Positions 8,349 to 18,792 of a stretch of DNA of 64,000 bases are shown here, piece after piece. Location of the stretch: the NCBI RefSeq assembly GCF_003075045.1, contig NZ_QCZD01000004.1:62001-126000 (forward strand), read 5' to 3'. Source of the DNA: Maribacter litoralis (GTDB lineage: Bacteria; Bacteroidota; Bacteroidia; Flavobacteriales; Flavobacteriaceae). The number at the start of each line of letters is the position of its first letter. Position 1 is the first letter of the stretch. Both the position numbers and the translations under genes were made by a program. The notes beneath the pieces were generated by a model that was not told the DNA's origin, ran no database searches, and saw only the letters and a list, made by a program, of their open reading frames with translations.

Positions 8349-10052
8349 ATGTGCAATACACACCACACCCCATTTAAAGGCCTACATCACGAAGGCCATG
8401 ATGAAGAACATAAAACATGGAGCAGACGCTCATTTTTACAAGCAATGGGCATTGCTGGATCAGGCTCAATGATGTTAGGTTCAAATATGCTAACGGCTTC
8501 GGCACCGTCTGCGTTATCTGCTGGTATTTCAGCGGCGGAAACAGATAATATTTTAATTCTAATACGTTTGTCCGGTGGTAATGACGGTCTAAGTACCGTA
8601 ATTCCTATTGAGCAATATGATAGCTATGCCAACGCAAGGCCAAACATTTATATACCGGAAAGTAAAGTACTTAAATTGACCGATGAATTTGGTGTACCAT
8701 CTTACATGAACTCCATAGCCCCAATGTGGGATCAAGGACAATTTAAAGCCGTTCATGGGGTAGGTTACGAAGGTCAGAGTTTATCACATTTTACAGGATC
8801 GGATATTTTTGCGAATACAGATATAGAAACTACCGGTTTTAGTGGATTAAATACTGGTTGGATGGGCAGGCATTTTGAAAGTATTTATCCAGATTATTTG
8901 GTAAATCCGCCAGCAGCACCAGCAGCCATACAAATTGGTCAGTTTGGTAGTTTGGTATTTCAAGGCGATGAAACAAATTATGCTTTCGTTACCTCAAACG
9001 TTGATCAATTGGAGGAAATTGCAGAATCTGGTGTAGTTTATGGTTTAGATGATACCTTATTTAATGATTGTATGTATGGTGATCAACTTAAATTTTTAAG
9101 GGGAGTCGCGAATACCACATATGAATATTCTGGCATTATCCACGATGCCTACACTAGAAGTCAAAATCAAGTAGAGTACCAAGACAATGGTTTTGCTCGT
9201 CAACTAGCCCTTATCGCAAGATTGATCAAAGGAAATTTAGGAACAAAGGTGTATATGATTTCAATGGGCGGTTTTGACACTCATGGTAATCAACCACAGG
9301 CACATGCACAGTTAATGACCAATTTATCGGTAGCGGTAAACAACTTTTATGAGGATATTGCCTTTACACAACAAGATGATAAAGTGTTGAGTATGACTTT
9401 TTCTGAATTTGGGCGACGTATTTTTGAGAATGGTTCCAATGGTACAGATCATGGTAAGGCTACACCTACCTTGTTCTTTGGATCAGGTTTGAACGGAAGT
9501 GCATTTGTAGGCGACCACCCAACTCTAGATGACCCAGATGGAAGAGGAAATTTAGAGTACACGATGGACTTTAGAGATTTGTATGCAACCGTTCTAGCAG
9601 AATGGCTATGTGTTGATATTCCTTTGGTAGAAGCACATTTATTGAATTATAAACCTTATGTACCTGTAGATTTAGGTTTCAGCTGTAGTGGCGAGCCATT
9701 TCCAGATATTGCATATAGCGATGGTGAAGTTACTCCACCGGTTCCACCGGGTGAAGAGGCAGAAACACCTATTACTCCAGATTTGTTGAATGCTGTGGTT
9801 CACAAACCCTTTTACCCTACAGATCAAACCCCGCATATCTATTTAGAAATGCCATTCTCGGCACACGTAGATATTCAATTATATAATATTTTAGGACAAA
9901 AGGTAGGCACTGTTTTCAACGAAATGATGTTTGAGGGTTCTACCGAAATAAATATACGAGAGCGCATGCCCGAACAGTTATCAACAGGAAAATACATCTA
10001 TAGAATCATTGTACAGAATCAAAAGATGAGTAAATCCGTTATGGTAGCCTAG
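8349..10052 (+). CDS. DUF1501 protein with Tat signal and T9SS C-terminal sorting domain
   Basis: A 567-residue sulfatase-fold-like DUF1501 protein. The N-terminus carries a twin-arginine signal, WSRRSFLQAMGIAG, then an Ala-rich hydrophobic stretch. The body has DUF1501 hallmarks: LIRLSGGNDGLSTVIP, SLSHFTGSDI, GGFDTHGNQ, FSEFGRRIFENGSNGTDHG. After a Pro-rich linker, the last 80 residues are a type A T9SS sorting domain (YNILGQKVG, then LSTGKYIYRIIVQ). Predicted fate is Tat export, then T9SS delivery to the cell surface. ATG 8349 is chosen because it places the RR motif near the start; an earlier in-frame start at 8247 would overlap DUF1800 by 91 bases. Confidence 0.92.
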   Translation: MCNTHHTPFKGLHHEGHDEEHKTWSRRSFLQAMGIAGSGSMMLGSNMLTASAPSALSAGISAAETDNILILIRLSGGNDGLSTVIPIEQYDSYANARPNIYIPESKVLKLTDEFGVPSYMNSIAPMWDQGQFKAVHGVGYEGQSLSHFTGSDIFANTDIETTGFSGLNTGWMGRHFESIYPDYLVNPPAAPAAIQIGQFGSLVFQGDETNYAFVTSNVDQLEEIAESGVVYGLDDTLFNDCMYGDQLKFLRGVANTTYEYSGIIHDAYTRSQNQVEYQDNGFARQLALIARLIKGNLGTKVYMISMGGFDTHGNQPQAHAQLMTNLSVAVNNFYEDIAFTQQDDKVLSMTFSEFGRRIFENGSNGTDHGKATPTLFFGSGLNGSAFVGDHPTLDDPDGRGNLEYTMDFRDLYATVLAEWLCVDIPLVEAHLLNYKPYVPVDLGFSCSGEPFPDIAYSDGEVTPPVPPGEEAETPITPDLLNAVVHKPFYPTDQTPHIYLEMPFSAHVDIQLYNILGQKVGTVFNEMMFEGSTEINIRERMPEQLSTGKYIYRIIVQNQKMSKSVMVA

Positions 10053-10069
10053 TTTGTTTCCCACAAATG

Positions 10070-10109
10070 AAAAAGCCCTATTTACTATTTAATAAATAGG
10101 GCTTTTTTT
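10070..10109. terminator. Strong bidirectional intrinsic terminator
   Basis: A perfect 15-bp inverted repeat (10070-10084 with 10093-10107), 8-base loop, GC core GCCC/GGGC, and A and T tracts on both sides. It lies after the DUF1501 stop and overlaps the stop of the opposing small gene at 10108-10287, so it can end transcription from both directions. Confidence 0.9.
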
Positions 10110-10287
10110 ATGTAAGTTTAGAATTGTTCATTTTAGATTCGAACCTTAATTCTTTAATGATTCTATGGTTCTTATCTTTATAGAGTAACACAACATCTTC
10201 TTTACTCGTCTGTGTACTTTCGCTTTCTACATTCAATTTTTCCAAGCTTTGATTAAGCTTAATTTTTTTTGAATCACCAACTGCCAT
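10108..10287 (-). CDS. Small charged protein, 59 residues, unknown function
   Basis: An ATG-started open frame of 59 codons on the minus strand. The product starts MAVGDSKKIKLNQSL and is rich in Lys, Glu and Ser with no membrane segment or cysteine. Support for a real gene: it fills most of a 442-base gap, its stop codon lies exactly at the bidirectional terminator at 10070-10109, and an A-rich, AAAAG-containing leader precedes the ATG. I do not recognise the family. It is a candidate cytoplasmic small protein; it could still be a chance frame. Confidence 0.55.
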   Translation of the reverse strand: MAVGDSKKIKLNQSLEKLNVESESTQTSKEDVVLLYKDKNHRIIKELRFESKMNNSKLT

Positions 10288-10497
10288 ATCTTTTATGTTT
10301 TAATTAAAAAATAAGTTTTTTCTTACAATAGAACTGAAATTATCCCGTTTTAGTATAATTTTCTTTTTCCATGCTATCATATACTTCTATTTCCCTCCAA
10401 AAATTGTCTTAAGTTTCATGGCAATACAAACTTGAATTGTATGGTTATTAGTAATTCTCCCGGCAAATTCAGTATTTTTGTGGCTTAATTTATTTTG
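10288..10497. other. Divergent intergenic region upstream of metG
   Basis: This AT-rich stretch separates the 59-codon minus-strand gene from metG. The only element I can point to is TATTTTTG at 10473-10480, which fits the -7 consensus TAnnTTTG and would put the metG transcript start about 12 bases before its ATG. No good -33 TTG at the expected spacing and no riboswitch-like fold were recognised. Confidence 0.5.
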
Positions 10498-12579
10498 ATG
10501 TCCGATATTAAATCACCCTCTAGATATACGATTACCGCAGCATTACCATACACCAATGGTCCAATTCATATAGGTCATTTGGCCGGTGTGTATGTACCTG
10601 CAGATATTTACGCTCGTTACTTAAGATCAATAGGTAAAGATGTCGCCTTTGTTTGTGGTAGTGACGAACATGGTGTTGCCATTTCAATGAAAGCAAAAAA
10701 AGAAGGCGTTACACCTAAAGATATCATCGATAAGTACCATGCAATTATTAAGCAGTCCTTCATGGATTTTGGTATTACCTTCGATAATTATTCTAGAACT
10801 TCTGCTCCCGTACACCATAAAACAGCATCAGAATTCTTTATAAACTTGTATGAAAAAGGAGATTTTATAGAGGAAACTACTGCTCAGTTGTACGATGAAG
10901 AAGCACAACAGTTTTTAGCAGACCGCTTCGTCATAGGCACTTGCCCAAAATGTGGTAATGAAGAAGCATATGGTGATCAGTGCGAAAACTGTGGATCAAG
11001 TTTAAATGCGACGGATTTAATTAATCCGAAATCAACTATTACCGGTACCGTACCCACAACCAAAGAAACAAAACATTGGTTTTTACCTTTAGATCGATAT
11101 GAAGAGTTCTTGAGAGACTGGATTTTAAAAGGGCATAAAGATGATTGGAAGCCCAATGTATACGGCCAATGTAAATCATGGATAGATGGTGGTTTAGAGC
11201 CTAGAGCGGTTACCAGAGATTTAGATTGGGGAATACCCGTACCCGTTGAAGGTGGAGAGGGAAAAGTACTTTACGTATGGTTCGATGCTCCTATCGGATA
11301 TATATCATCAACAAAAGAGTGGGCTGCACGTGAAGGCAAAGACTGGGAACCCTACTGGAAAGATGAAAATACTAAACTAGTGCACTTTATAGGGAAGGAC
11401 AACATTGTTTTTCACTGTATTATTTTCCCTTCTATGCTAAAAGCGGAAGGAAGTTATATTTTACCGGAAAATGTGCCCGCAAACGAGTTTTTGAACTTAG
11501 AAGGCAACAAGCTTTCTACTTCTAAAAATTGGGCAGTATGGTTACATGAGTATTTGGTTGATTTTCCTGAGATGCAAGATTCGCTGCGCTACACATTAAC
11601 AGCTAATGCTCCAGAAACCAAGGATAATGATTTCACTTGGAAAGATTTTCAAGCACGAAACAATAATGAGTTAGTAGCCATTTTTGGTAATTTCATTAAC
11701 CGAGTGGTGGTATTGACCAATAAATATTACGATGGTAAAGTACCCGCTGCAGGAAGCCTAACCGATGTTGATACCGAGACACTTGAACAATTAAGAAAGT
11801 ACCCAGAAATAATTTCAAACTCCATTGAACGCTATCGTTTTAGGGAAGCTGGTCAAGAACTAATGAACTTAGCTCGCTTAGGTAATAAATATTTAGCGGA
11901 TGCAGAACCATGGAAGGTAATTAAGGTTGACGAAGAACGTGTAAAAACCATTATGAACGTAGCGCTACAAATTGCTGCCGGATTAGCGGTTCTGAGCGAA
12001 CCATTTTTACCATTTACATCTAGTAAACTTAAGAATATTTTAAATCTAACTTCTACTGAGGGTAGCCCAGGTGAAAGTTGGAACGATGTTTCTCTAAAAG
12101 AGGAATTGTTGAAACCCGACCATCAAATAAACAAAGCAGAATTGCTATTTAGAAAAATTGAGGATAGTGAAATTCAAGCTCAGCTAGATAAATTGGAAGC
12201 GACCAAAAAAGCGAACGAGAACGAAAACAAAAAAGCAATGCCACAAAAAGACACCATTACATTCGACGATTTTTCTAAATTGGATATGCGTGTAGGTACT
12301 ATTATCGAAGCTGAAAAAATGGCGAAAGCCAAAAAACTTTTAGTTTTAAAAGTAGATACCGGTTTAGATGTCAGAACCATAGTATCTGGTATTGCAGAAA
12401 GCTTTAAACCAGAAGACATTGTTGGTAAGAAAGTAACCGTATTGGTCAACCTAGCACCAAGAGCATTGCGTGGTGTTGATAGTGAAGGCATGATTCTAAT
12501 GACCGAAAACGCCGATGGAAAATTGGTGTTTGTCAACCCAGATGAAGATGGCGTTGGTAATGGTGAAGGGATTAGCTAG
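10498..12579 (+). CDS. metG: Methionyl-tRNA synthetase with C-terminal tRNA-binding domain
   Basis: A 693-residue class I aminoacyl-tRNA synthetase that charges tRNA-Met. The ATP-site HIGH motif is HIGH at residues 24-27 ([10 protein letters not shown]). The KMSKS motif is the variant KLSTS at 338-342. The zinc knuckle of the connective domain has Cys149, 152, 162 and 165. The anticodon-binding domain follows. The last 100 residues, from about 590 ([14 protein letters not shown]), are an OB-fold tRNA-binding domain that dimerises the enzyme in E. coli-type MetG. ATG 10498 is preferred to TTG 10495 one codon earlier. Full length, no anomaly. Confidence 0.97.
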   Translation: MSDIKSPSRYTITAALPYTNGPIHIGHLAGVYVPADIYARYLRSIGKDVAFVCGSDEHGVAISMKAKKEGVTPKDIIDKYHAIIKQSFMDFGITFDNYSRTSAPVHHKTASEFFINLYEKGDFIEETTAQLYDEEAQQFLADRFVIGTCPKCGNEEAYGDQCENCGSSLNATDLINPKSTITGTVPTTKETKHWFLPLDRYEEFLRDWILKGHKDDWKPNVYGQCKSWIDGGLEPRAVTRDLDWGIPVPVEGGEGKVLYVWFDAPIGYISSTKEWAAREGKDWEPYWKDENTKLVHFIGKDNIVFHCIIFPSMLKAEGSYILPENVPANEFLNLEGNKLSTSKNWAVWLHEYLVDFPEMQDSLRYTLTANAPETKDNDFTWKDFQARNNNELVAIFGNFINRVVVLTNKYYDGKVPAAGSLTDVDTETLEQLRKYPEIISNSIERYRFREAGQELMNLARLGNKYLADAEPWKVIKVDEERVKTIMNVALQIAAGLAVLSEPFLPFTSSKLKNILNLTSTEGSPGESWNDVSLKEELLKPDHQINKAELLFRKIEDSEIQAQLDKLEATKKANENENKKAMPQKDTITFDDFSKLDMRVGTIIEAEKMAKAKKLLVLKVDTGLDVRTIVSGIAESFKPEDIVGKKVTVLVNLAPRALRGVDSEGMILMTENADGKLVFVNPDEDGVGNGEGIS

Positions 12580-12607
12580 ATTCTTCTCAAAAAAACTACA
12601 TTTATAA

Positions 12608-14749
12608 ATGGCAAATTCTAATTCGGCCGAAATTGTCGGCTACATACTTAAACATACCCAACTACCTGAAAAAGGCATTCAAAACACCATTGAGCTTTTA
12701 AATACCGATTGCACCATACCATTTATTTCGAGGTATCGAAAAGAAAAAACCGGTAATTTAGATGAAGTTCAGGTAGGCGCCATAGTACAATATAAAGAAC
12801 AGTTTGAAGCACTTGAGAAACGAAAAAAAGCGATTATTAAAGCTGTTGAAGAACAAGGTGTTTTAACTTCTGAATTGAAACAAAAATTTAAAAACGCCGA
12901 AGATTTAACGCAATTAGAAGACCTCTACCTACCTTTTAAAAAGAGTAAAAAAACCAAAGCCGAAGTTGCCCGTAAAAACGGACTAGAACCTTTAGCGAAA
13001 ATCATTATGGCACAACGTGATGATAATATTGATTACACAGCATCCAAATACCTTAATGCAACGATTGAAAATGAAGATGATGCCTTAGAAGGAGCACGCC
13101 ATATTATTTCTGAGTGGATCAATGAACGCACAGATATAAGAAGTTCCATAAGATCTCAATTAGCACGATTTGCTATCATAACCACCAAAGTAATAGGCAC
13201 TAAAAAGGATGATGAAAAGGCACAGAAATTCCGAGATTATTTTGATTGGAGCGAGCCTTTAAATAAATGTCCGTCGCACAGACTTCTAGCCATTTTACGT
13301 GCAGAGTCCGAAAAATTCATACGAGTAAAAATTGAATTGGATGACGAACGTTTATTAGACAGAATTGAAAATAGAATCATAAAAACGAACAATGCCTGTG
13401 CCAAACAAATAGAGTTGGCTCTTGCAGATGCGTATAAGAGATTGTTATTTCCGTCCTTATCAAACGAACTGCTCAAGGCTGCAAAAGAAAAGGCGGACGA
13501 TGAGGCCATTGCAGTATTCTCCAATAATTTGAGACAGCTATTGTTAGGTGCCCCATTAGGAGAAAAACGTATACTTGCCATAGATCCTGGTTTTAGAACT
13601 GGCTGCAAGGTGGTTTGCTTAGACGAACAGGGTAATTTGGTACATAATGAAACAATTTATCCACATGCACCACAAAATGATGTTGCTGGTGCAATTAAGA
13701 AATTAAGTTCATTGGCAAATGCATATAAAATAGAAGCAATTGCTATTGGTAATGGTACAGCATCTAGAGAAACAGAGCAGGTTGTAAAGAAGGTCATTTT
13801 CTACAATCCTGTTGAAGTGTATGTAGTTAGTGAAGCAGGAGCCTCTATTTACTCCGCCTCTAAAATTGCCCGTGAAGAATTCCCAAATTATGATGTTACC
13901 GTTCGTGGTGCCGTATCTATCGGTAGACGTTTAGCTGATCCACTTGCAGAACTGGTTAAAATAGACCCTAAGTCTATTGGGGTAGGGCAATATCAACATG
14001 ATGTTGACCAAACTAAATTAAAGAACTCATTAGACACCGTGGTTGAAAGTTGTGTGAACTCGGTCGGCGTAAATATCAATACCGCCAGTGTCCCATTATT
14101 GAGTTATGTATCTGGTATTGGTCCGAAATTGGCAGAGAATATCGTTGCCCAACGAAAAGAAAATGGGGCATTTAAAAGTCGTAAAGATATTATGGCCGTT
14201 CCTCGTTTAGGCGGTAAGGCATTTGAACAAGGTGCAGCTTTTTTACGTATCAAAAATGCTGAAAATCCGCTAGACGATTCTGCCGTACACCCAGAAAGTT
14301 ATAGCATTGTTAAGCAGATGGCGAAAGATAAGGGAACAGAAATTTTATCCTTGATCGGAAACAAAACGCTTCTTAAAGAAATTGACCTTAAAAAATATTG
14401 CACCAATGACGTTGGGCTACCCACCTTAGAAGATATTCGTTCAGAGTTGGAAAAACCAGGGTTGGATCGTCGTGAAAAAGCTAAGGTGTTCACTTTTGAC
14501 CAGACCATTAAATCCATCACCGACTTGCATAGCGGTCAATTGTTACCAGGTATTGTAAATAACATTACCAACTTCGGCTGTTTTGTAGATATAGGCATCA
14601 AAGAAAGTGGTTTAATACATGTATCAAACCTTTCGGATTCTTTTGTAAAAGATGTAAATGAGCATGTTCATTTACATCAGCAAATTATTGTAAAGGTCTT
14701 GGATGTTGATGTAGCCCGAAAAAGAATTCAATTGAAACTTCATAAATAG
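12608..14749 (+). CDS. tex: Tex family RNA-binding transcription accessory protein
   Basis: A 713-residue Tex protein. The order is typical: helical N-terminal domain with the FISRYRKEKTGNLDEVQ motif (about 38-54), a YqgF/RNase H-like domain from about 320 (ILAIDPGFRTGCKV), helix-hairpin-helix repeats around 490-550 (SGIGPKLAENIVAQRKENG), and a C-terminal S1 domain from about 640 (GQLLPGIVNNITNFGCFVDIG). Tex binds nucleic acid and is linked to transcription and rRNA processing in other bacteria. It follows metG by 28 bases and precedes the deacetylase-like gene by 4, suggesting one operon. Confidence 0.95.
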   Translation: MANSNSAEIVGYILKHTQLPEKGIQNTIELLNTDCTIPFISRYRKEKTGNLDEVQVGAIVQYKEQFEALEKRKKAIIKAVEEQGVLTSELKQKFKNAEDLTQLEDLYLPFKKSKKTKAEVARKNGLEPLAKIIMAQRDDNIDYTASKYLNATIENEDDALEGARHIISEWINERTDIRSSIRSQLARFAIITTKVIGTKKDDEKAQKFRDYFDWSEPLNKCPSHRLLAILRAESEKFIRVKIELDDERLLDRIENRIIKTNNACAKQIELALADAYKRLLFPSLSNELLKAAKEKADDEAIAVFSNNLRQLLLGAPLGEKRILAIDPGFRTGCKVVCLDEQGNLVHNETIYPHAPQNDVAGAIKKLSSLANAYKIEAIAIGNGTASRETEQVVKKVIFYNPVEVYVVSEAGASIYSASKIAREEFPNYDVTVRGAVSIGRRLADPLAELVKIDPKSIGVGQYQHDVDQTKLKNSLDTVVESCVNSVGVNINTASVPLLSYVSGIGPKLAENIVAQRKENGAFKSRKDIMAVPRLGGKAFEQGAAFLRIKNAENPLDDSAVHPESYSIVKQMAKDKGTEILSLIGNKTLLKEIDLKKYCTNDVGLPTLEDIRSELEKPGLDRREKAKVFTFDQTIKSITDLHSGQLLPGIVNNITNFGCFVDIGIKESGLIHVSNLSDSFVKDVNEHVHLHQQIIVKVLDVDVARKRIQLKLHK

Positions 14750-14753
14750 GTCG

Positions 14754-15656
14754 ATGCTAAAAATCGCCTATCACCCTATATACAAACATCCATTACCAGA
14801 GGGGCATCGTTTCCCTATGGAAAAATATGAGCTATTACCACAGCAATTGATTCATGAAGGTACCTGTACAGAAGAAAATTTCTTTGAGCCAGAAATACCA
14901 AATGACAAACATATTGTAGCTGTTCACGACCCTGAGTATTTCTATGATTTGTTGAATATTATGATTTCGCCCAAAATGGCCCGAAAAATAGGCTTTCCCC
15001 TCTCAGAAGATTTAGTAGAGCGAGAACGTATTATTGCCGATGGAACGATAAAAGGATGTGATTTTGCCTTAGAATATGGAATAGCAATGAATATAGCCGG
15101 CGGAACCCACCATGCCTATAGCGACCACGGTGAAGCATTTTGCATGTTAAACGACCAAGCAATCGGCGCTAGATATTTATTAAACAAGGGTCTTGCTAAG
15201 AAGATTCTAATTGTCGATTTAGATGTGCATCAAGGAAACGGAACTGCAGAAATATTTCAGAATGATGATGCCGTATTTACATTCTCCATGCATGGAGAAG
15301 GAAATTATCCGTTTAAAAAAGAAAAGTCAGACCTAGATATTCCATTACCAAAAGGAGCCACTGATGAAACATATCTTTCTATACTTAAAGAGAAATTACC
15401 TAAGCTAATTGAAAGCGTTCAACCAGATTTCATCTTTTACCTCTGTGGTGTTGACATTCTTGAAAGTGATAAATTAGGTACTTTGGGTATGACTATAGAG
15501 GGTTGTAAAAAACGCGATGAATATGTACTAAAAACATGTCATAATTTTAAAATTCCAGTACAATGTAGTATGGGCGGCGGGTATTCTCCAGACATCAAAG
15601 TTATTGTTGAAGCACATGCCAATACCTTTAGAATAGCCCAAAATCTATATTTTTAA
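14754..15656 (+). CDS. Histone-deacetylase superfamily amidohydrolase
   Basis: A 300-residue member of the HDAC/AcuC/acetylpolyamine amidohydrolase superfamily. Zinc-site residues are visible: GGTHHAYSDHGEAFC (active-site His pair), IVDLDVHQGNGTAE (Asp and His ligands), and CGVDILESDKLG (third ligand Asp). GGGYSPD supplies the likely catalytic Tyr. Bacterial members remove acetyl or acyl groups from small amines or protein lysines; the substrate here cannot be read from sequence. It starts 4 bases after tex. With a polyamine locus in the same window, an acetylpolyamine substrate is possible but not supported by gene adjacency. Confidence 0.88.
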   Translation: MLKIAYHPIYKHPLPEGHRFPMEKYELLPQQLIHEGTCTEENFFEPEIPNDKHIVAVHDPEYFYDLLNIMISPKMARKIGFPLSEDLVERERIIADGTIKGCDFALEYGIAMNIAGGTHHAYSDHGEAFCMLNDQAIGARYLLNKGLAKKILIVDLDVHQGNGTAEIFQNDDAVFTFSMHGEGNYPFKKEKSDLDIPLPKGATDETYLSILKEKLPKLIESVQPDFIFYLCGVDILESDKLGTLGMTIEGCKKRDEYVLKTCHNFKIPVQCSMGGGYSPDIKVIVEAHANTFRIAQNLYF

Positions 15657-15722
15657 GCCTATTGAAAACGTTTAGGGCAAAACATTGTTCCAATTTGATT
15701 ATATTCTAAACAACCAACACTT

Positions 15723-15730
15723 TAAATTTG
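15723..15730 (+). promoter_or_regulatory. -7 promoter element directly abutting the PAP2 gene
   Basis: TAAATTTG fits TAnnTTTG. It ends 4 bases before the ATG at 15735, so transcription would begin at or just next to the start codon and the message would be leaderless or nearly so. A TTTG at 15694-15697 lies 25 bases upstream, somewhat far for a -33 element. Confidence 0.45.
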
Positions 15731-15734
15731 CGCC

Positions 15735-16568
15735 ATGAACAAATTAATGACCCTATTAGGTTTAACCTTGTGTATTTCTTTAAGTGCGCAAGACACTAGC
15801 AAAGATTCTACCGAAACAAGATGGAACATGTTCAAATATGATATTGCCACCATGTTTCAAGGTGTTGGGCATTCATATACAAGACCATTGCATTGGGAAG
15901 GCAATGAATGGGCTCAATTTGGTGCTGTGGTAGGAGGTACTGCATTGGTATATTTAGCTGATGATGATACTTCTAGGTTTATTAGAAACAATAGAGAGGG
16001 TGTTCCGGAGCTGATAAGAGATTATGGCGAGTTTTACGGTAGTCCTTCAAATAACTATATGGCAACTTCTGGAGTATATGCCGTAGGATTAATTACCAAA
16101 AACGAAAAATTAAGAAGAACCGGGGTTTTACTGATATCATCTGCCACCTCAGCAGGACTTTTACAACAAGTATTAAAATCGGTAGTGGGTAGAGCGAGAC
16201 CGCTGGCTGAATTAGGCAAAGACACGTTTGATCCATTTAATTCAAGTAGAAATTTCCATTCATTTCCTTCAGGACATGCATTGCTTGCTTTTACTAATGC
16301 ATATGCGATTGGAAAACAATTTAAAAATCCGTGGGTAAAAGCCGGTATCTATACTTTAGGTGCCATACCAGGTATTTCTCGTGTGTGGGATGGGCAACAT
16401 TGGTTAAGTGATATGGTTTTCGCATTCGCTATTAGTATTGCAACCGTTGAGTCCATAGATAAATATCTAGATAAAAAGTATGATGAGAAATATAACAACC
16501 AAAAAAAGATGGTTAGTTGGAATCTAAATTTTGGACCGGGACAAATGGGTGTTACCGTAAATTTTTAA
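15735..16568 (+). CDS. PAP2 superfamily (type 2 phosphatidic acid) phosphatase
   Basis: A 277-residue exported phosphatase. Signal peptide [19 protein letters not shown]. The three PAP2 motifs are present in order: [10 protein letters not shown] (KxxxxxxRP), SFPSGHA (PSGH) and [14 protein letters not shown] (SRxxxxxHxxxD). Hydrophobic stretches around 70-90 and 130-145 suggest membrane association, with the active site facing the periplasm. Likely substrates are lipid phosphates such as phosphatidic acid or undecaprenyl pyrophosphate. It converges on recQ and shares the bases TTAA with it as overlapping stop codons. Confidence 0.9.
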   Translation: MNKLMTLLGLTLCISLSAQDTSKDSTETRWNMFKYDIATMFQGVGHSYTRPLHWEGNEWAQFGAVVGGTALVYLADDDTSRFIRNNREGVPELIRDYGEFYGSPSNNYMATSGVYAVGLITKNEKLRRTGVLLISSATSAGLLQQVLKSVVGRARPLAELGKDTFDPFNSSRNFHSFPSGHALLAFTNAYAIGKQFKNPWVKAGIYTLGAIPGISRVWDGQHWLSDMVFAFAISIATVESIDKYLDKKYDEKYNNQKKMVSWNLNFGPGQMGVTVNF

Positions 16569-18649
16569 GCATCTAACATATACAGTGCAAATTTAATTTT
16601 CCAATACGGCATTTTTTCTTCAAAATACTCGAAGTAATCTTTTAAACCGGTAGCGTTGGTCAATTCGGATTTTGCCGCTTCTATTTTTGATATTTCATTG
16701 GCACTTACAAACTGATTTAAATCGAGCTCCTCCCCTTCGGCATGTTTTTTCATTAAATGCCCGTAAATCGTATTTTCAGATAGATTTCTTTGTGTCGCTA
16801 TTTCAGAAACCGTTAAACCATCTTTAAATAAATCAAAAGTTTGATCATGAGTTTTTCGTTTCGATTTTTTTGTACCAATATGCTTTTTTATCTCCGCTAA
16901 AAATACATCTGCATATTTTTCTAATTTAGCCTGCCCTACCCCGGAAACATCCATGAACTCCGTTTCATTTTTAGGAAGTTTAGCTTCCATGTCCTTTAGA
17001 CTGGCATCACCAAAAACCACATAAGCCGGTACATTCTGTTCAGTTGCGATTTGTTGTCTAAGCACCCTAAGCTTTTCAAACAAATCTGTCTTCCTAACCA
17101 GTGATTTGGCGGCAACCTTTTTCTTTTCAGTTTCCTTTTGCAATACCGCAAGTTGAACATTCTTTCCTGAAAACAACACTTCTTTAGCCTGAGGAGTTAG
17201 TCCAATCCTTGCTCCTTCCCTAAAGTTAATATACAACACTCCTTGATTCAACAACTGAATAACATATTGCTGTAAGTCTAACCAAGAGACATCTTTTACA
17301 ACTCCAAAGGTTTTTATATGCTGATAACCTTTTTCTAAAACCTGTGCGTTTTGTGCTCCTCTTAAAACGTCTATGACCATACCCATTGGCTCACGCTCCT
17401 TTAACCGTGCAACGCCAGAACATATTTTCTGCGCAAGTAAGGTTGCATCAAAATAAGCTGGTGGTGTGGAACATATATCGCAGTTGCCACAACCTTCGGT
17501 TACTTGTTCCCCAAAATAATTCAACAATGCAATTCTACGACAACTTAATGCTTCGGCAAACTGCTGCATACGCTCTAATTTGGCATATTCTACATCTGCA
17601 TTTTCACTTTGAGAAATAAACCTGCGCAACTGTGCCACATCGGCAAAACTGTAAAATAATAATGCGTGCGCTGGAAGTCCGTCACGACCACCACGACCAA
17701 TTTCTTGGTAATAACCTTCTATATTTTTTGGTAGATTGTAGTGAATAACCCAACGTACATTACTTTTATCTATCCCCATACCAAAGGCAATAGTTGCAGC
17801 AATAATCGGCACTTTATCGGTAATGAATTCTTCCTGCACCAATGAGCGCTCTTCTGATGACATTCCTGCGTGATATGCTTTCGCCTTAAAGCCCGCATTT
17901 CGTAATTTCTCTGCGATGGACTCCGTACTTTTACGGCTTAGGCAGTAGATGATTCCGCTTTCAAAAGGTCTTTCATCCAGAAAATCTAAAATATGCTTTA
18001 TACGGTCTTGGGCAGGTTTTACATCTAAGTACAGGTTGGGTCTATTAAAAGAAGCCAAGTGACGCTTTGCATTTGGTATACTTAATTGATCAACGATATC
18101 ATCTTGAGTAGTTTTATCGGCCGTTGCCGTCAGTGCCATTACCGGAATATTGGGAAATCTTCTTTTTAATCCGCCAAGCTGAGTATATGCAGGTCTAAAA
18201 TCATGCCCCCATGAAGAAATACAATGCGCCTCATCAACGGCAAACAAGCTAATTTTTAACCTATCTAAAATTCCGTTGAGAAATCCTAAACTTTCTGGAG
18301 CAACATAAAATAGTTTCAACTCCCCATGTTCCAATTTTCTTAAAATCTCTTGTTGTGTTTCTGCAGACTGGGAACTATTATAGTATTCTGCTGCAATGCC
18401 ATTAGCTTTTAGAACATCTACTTGATCCTTCATTAAAGCAATTAGGGGAGAAATCACAATTGCAGTTCCTTCTAAAGCTAAAGCAGTCAGTTGATAACAA
18501 AGCGACTTACCACCACCAGTTGGCATTATTGCCAGTACATCCTTATGCTGAAGTGCATCTTCGATAATGGCCAATTGATTTGGCTTAAAAGAATCATAAC
18601 CAAAGTGTTTTTTTAAAATGGGAAGTAAATCTTGTTCTGTTGTAATCAT
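16565..18649 (-). CDS. recQ: ATP-dependent DNA helicase RecQ
   Basis: A 694-residue superfamily 2 helicase that unwinds DNA 3' to 5' in recombination and fork repair. Walker A is [12 protein letters not shown]; Walker B is [16 protein letters not shown] with the RecQ aromatic loop; motif VI is [12 protein letters not shown]. The zinc subdomain has [12 protein letters not shown] and CGNCDIC, followed by winged-helix and HRDC regions. A helix-turn-helix-like tail ([20 protein letters not shown]) ends the protein, as in several Bacteroidota RecQ proteins. ATG 18649 is used: the earlier in-frame TTG at 18658 lies within a -7 promoter element. Confidence 0.95.
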   Translation of the reverse strand: MITTEQDLLPILKKHFGYDSFKPNQLAIIEDALQHKDVLAIMPTGGGKSLCYQLTALALEGTAIVISPLIALMKDQVDVLKANGIAAEYYNSSQSAETQQEILRKLEHGELKLFYVAPESLGFLNGILDRLKISLFAVDEAHCISSWGHDFRPAYTQLGGLKRRFPNIPVMALTATADKTTQDDIVDQLSIPNAKRHLASFNRPNLYLDVKPAQDRIKHILDFLDERPFESGIIYCLSRKSTESIAEKLRNAGFKAKAYHAGMSSEERSLVQEEFITDKVPIIAATIAFGMGIDKSNVRWVIHYNLPKNIEGYYQEIGRGGRDGLPAHALLFYSFADVAQLRRFISQSENADVEYAKLERMQQFAEALSCRRIALLNYFGEQVTEGCGNCDICSTPPAYFDATLLAQKICSGVARLKEREPMGMVIDVLRGAQNAQVLEKGYQHIKTFGVVKDVSWLDLQQYVIQLLNQGVLYINFREGARIGLTPQAKEVLFSGKNVQLAVLQKETEKKKVAAKSLVRKTDLFEKLRVLRQQIATEQNVPAYVVFGDASLKDMEAKLPKNETEFMDVSGVGQAKLEKYADVFLAEIKKHIGTKKSKRKTHDQTFDLFKDGLTVSEIATQRNLSENTIYGHLMKKHAEGEELDLNQFVSANEISKIEAAKSELTNATGLKDYFEYFEEKMPYWKIKFALYMLDA

Positions 18650-18655
18650 GTAATG

Positions 18656-18663
18656 CAAAAATA
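18656..18663 (-). promoter_or_regulatory. -7 promoter element immediately before recQ
   Basis: TATTTTTG on the minus strand fits TAnnTTTG and ends 6 bases before the recQ ATG. It overlaps the TTG that would otherwise be an alternative start, and implies a very short or absent 5' leader. No clear -33 TTG was seen. Confidence 0.45.
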
Positions 18664-18792
18664 GTATTTGGAATTGTCTTTGCTAGCTGTTTTCACATTA
18701 TTACGTCTTTGCCATATAAGAAGCAATCTGTCGAATTCGTGTACCAAATCAACAGATTACTTCATCGTTCCTCCTTTTGTAAACAGGTTAAC

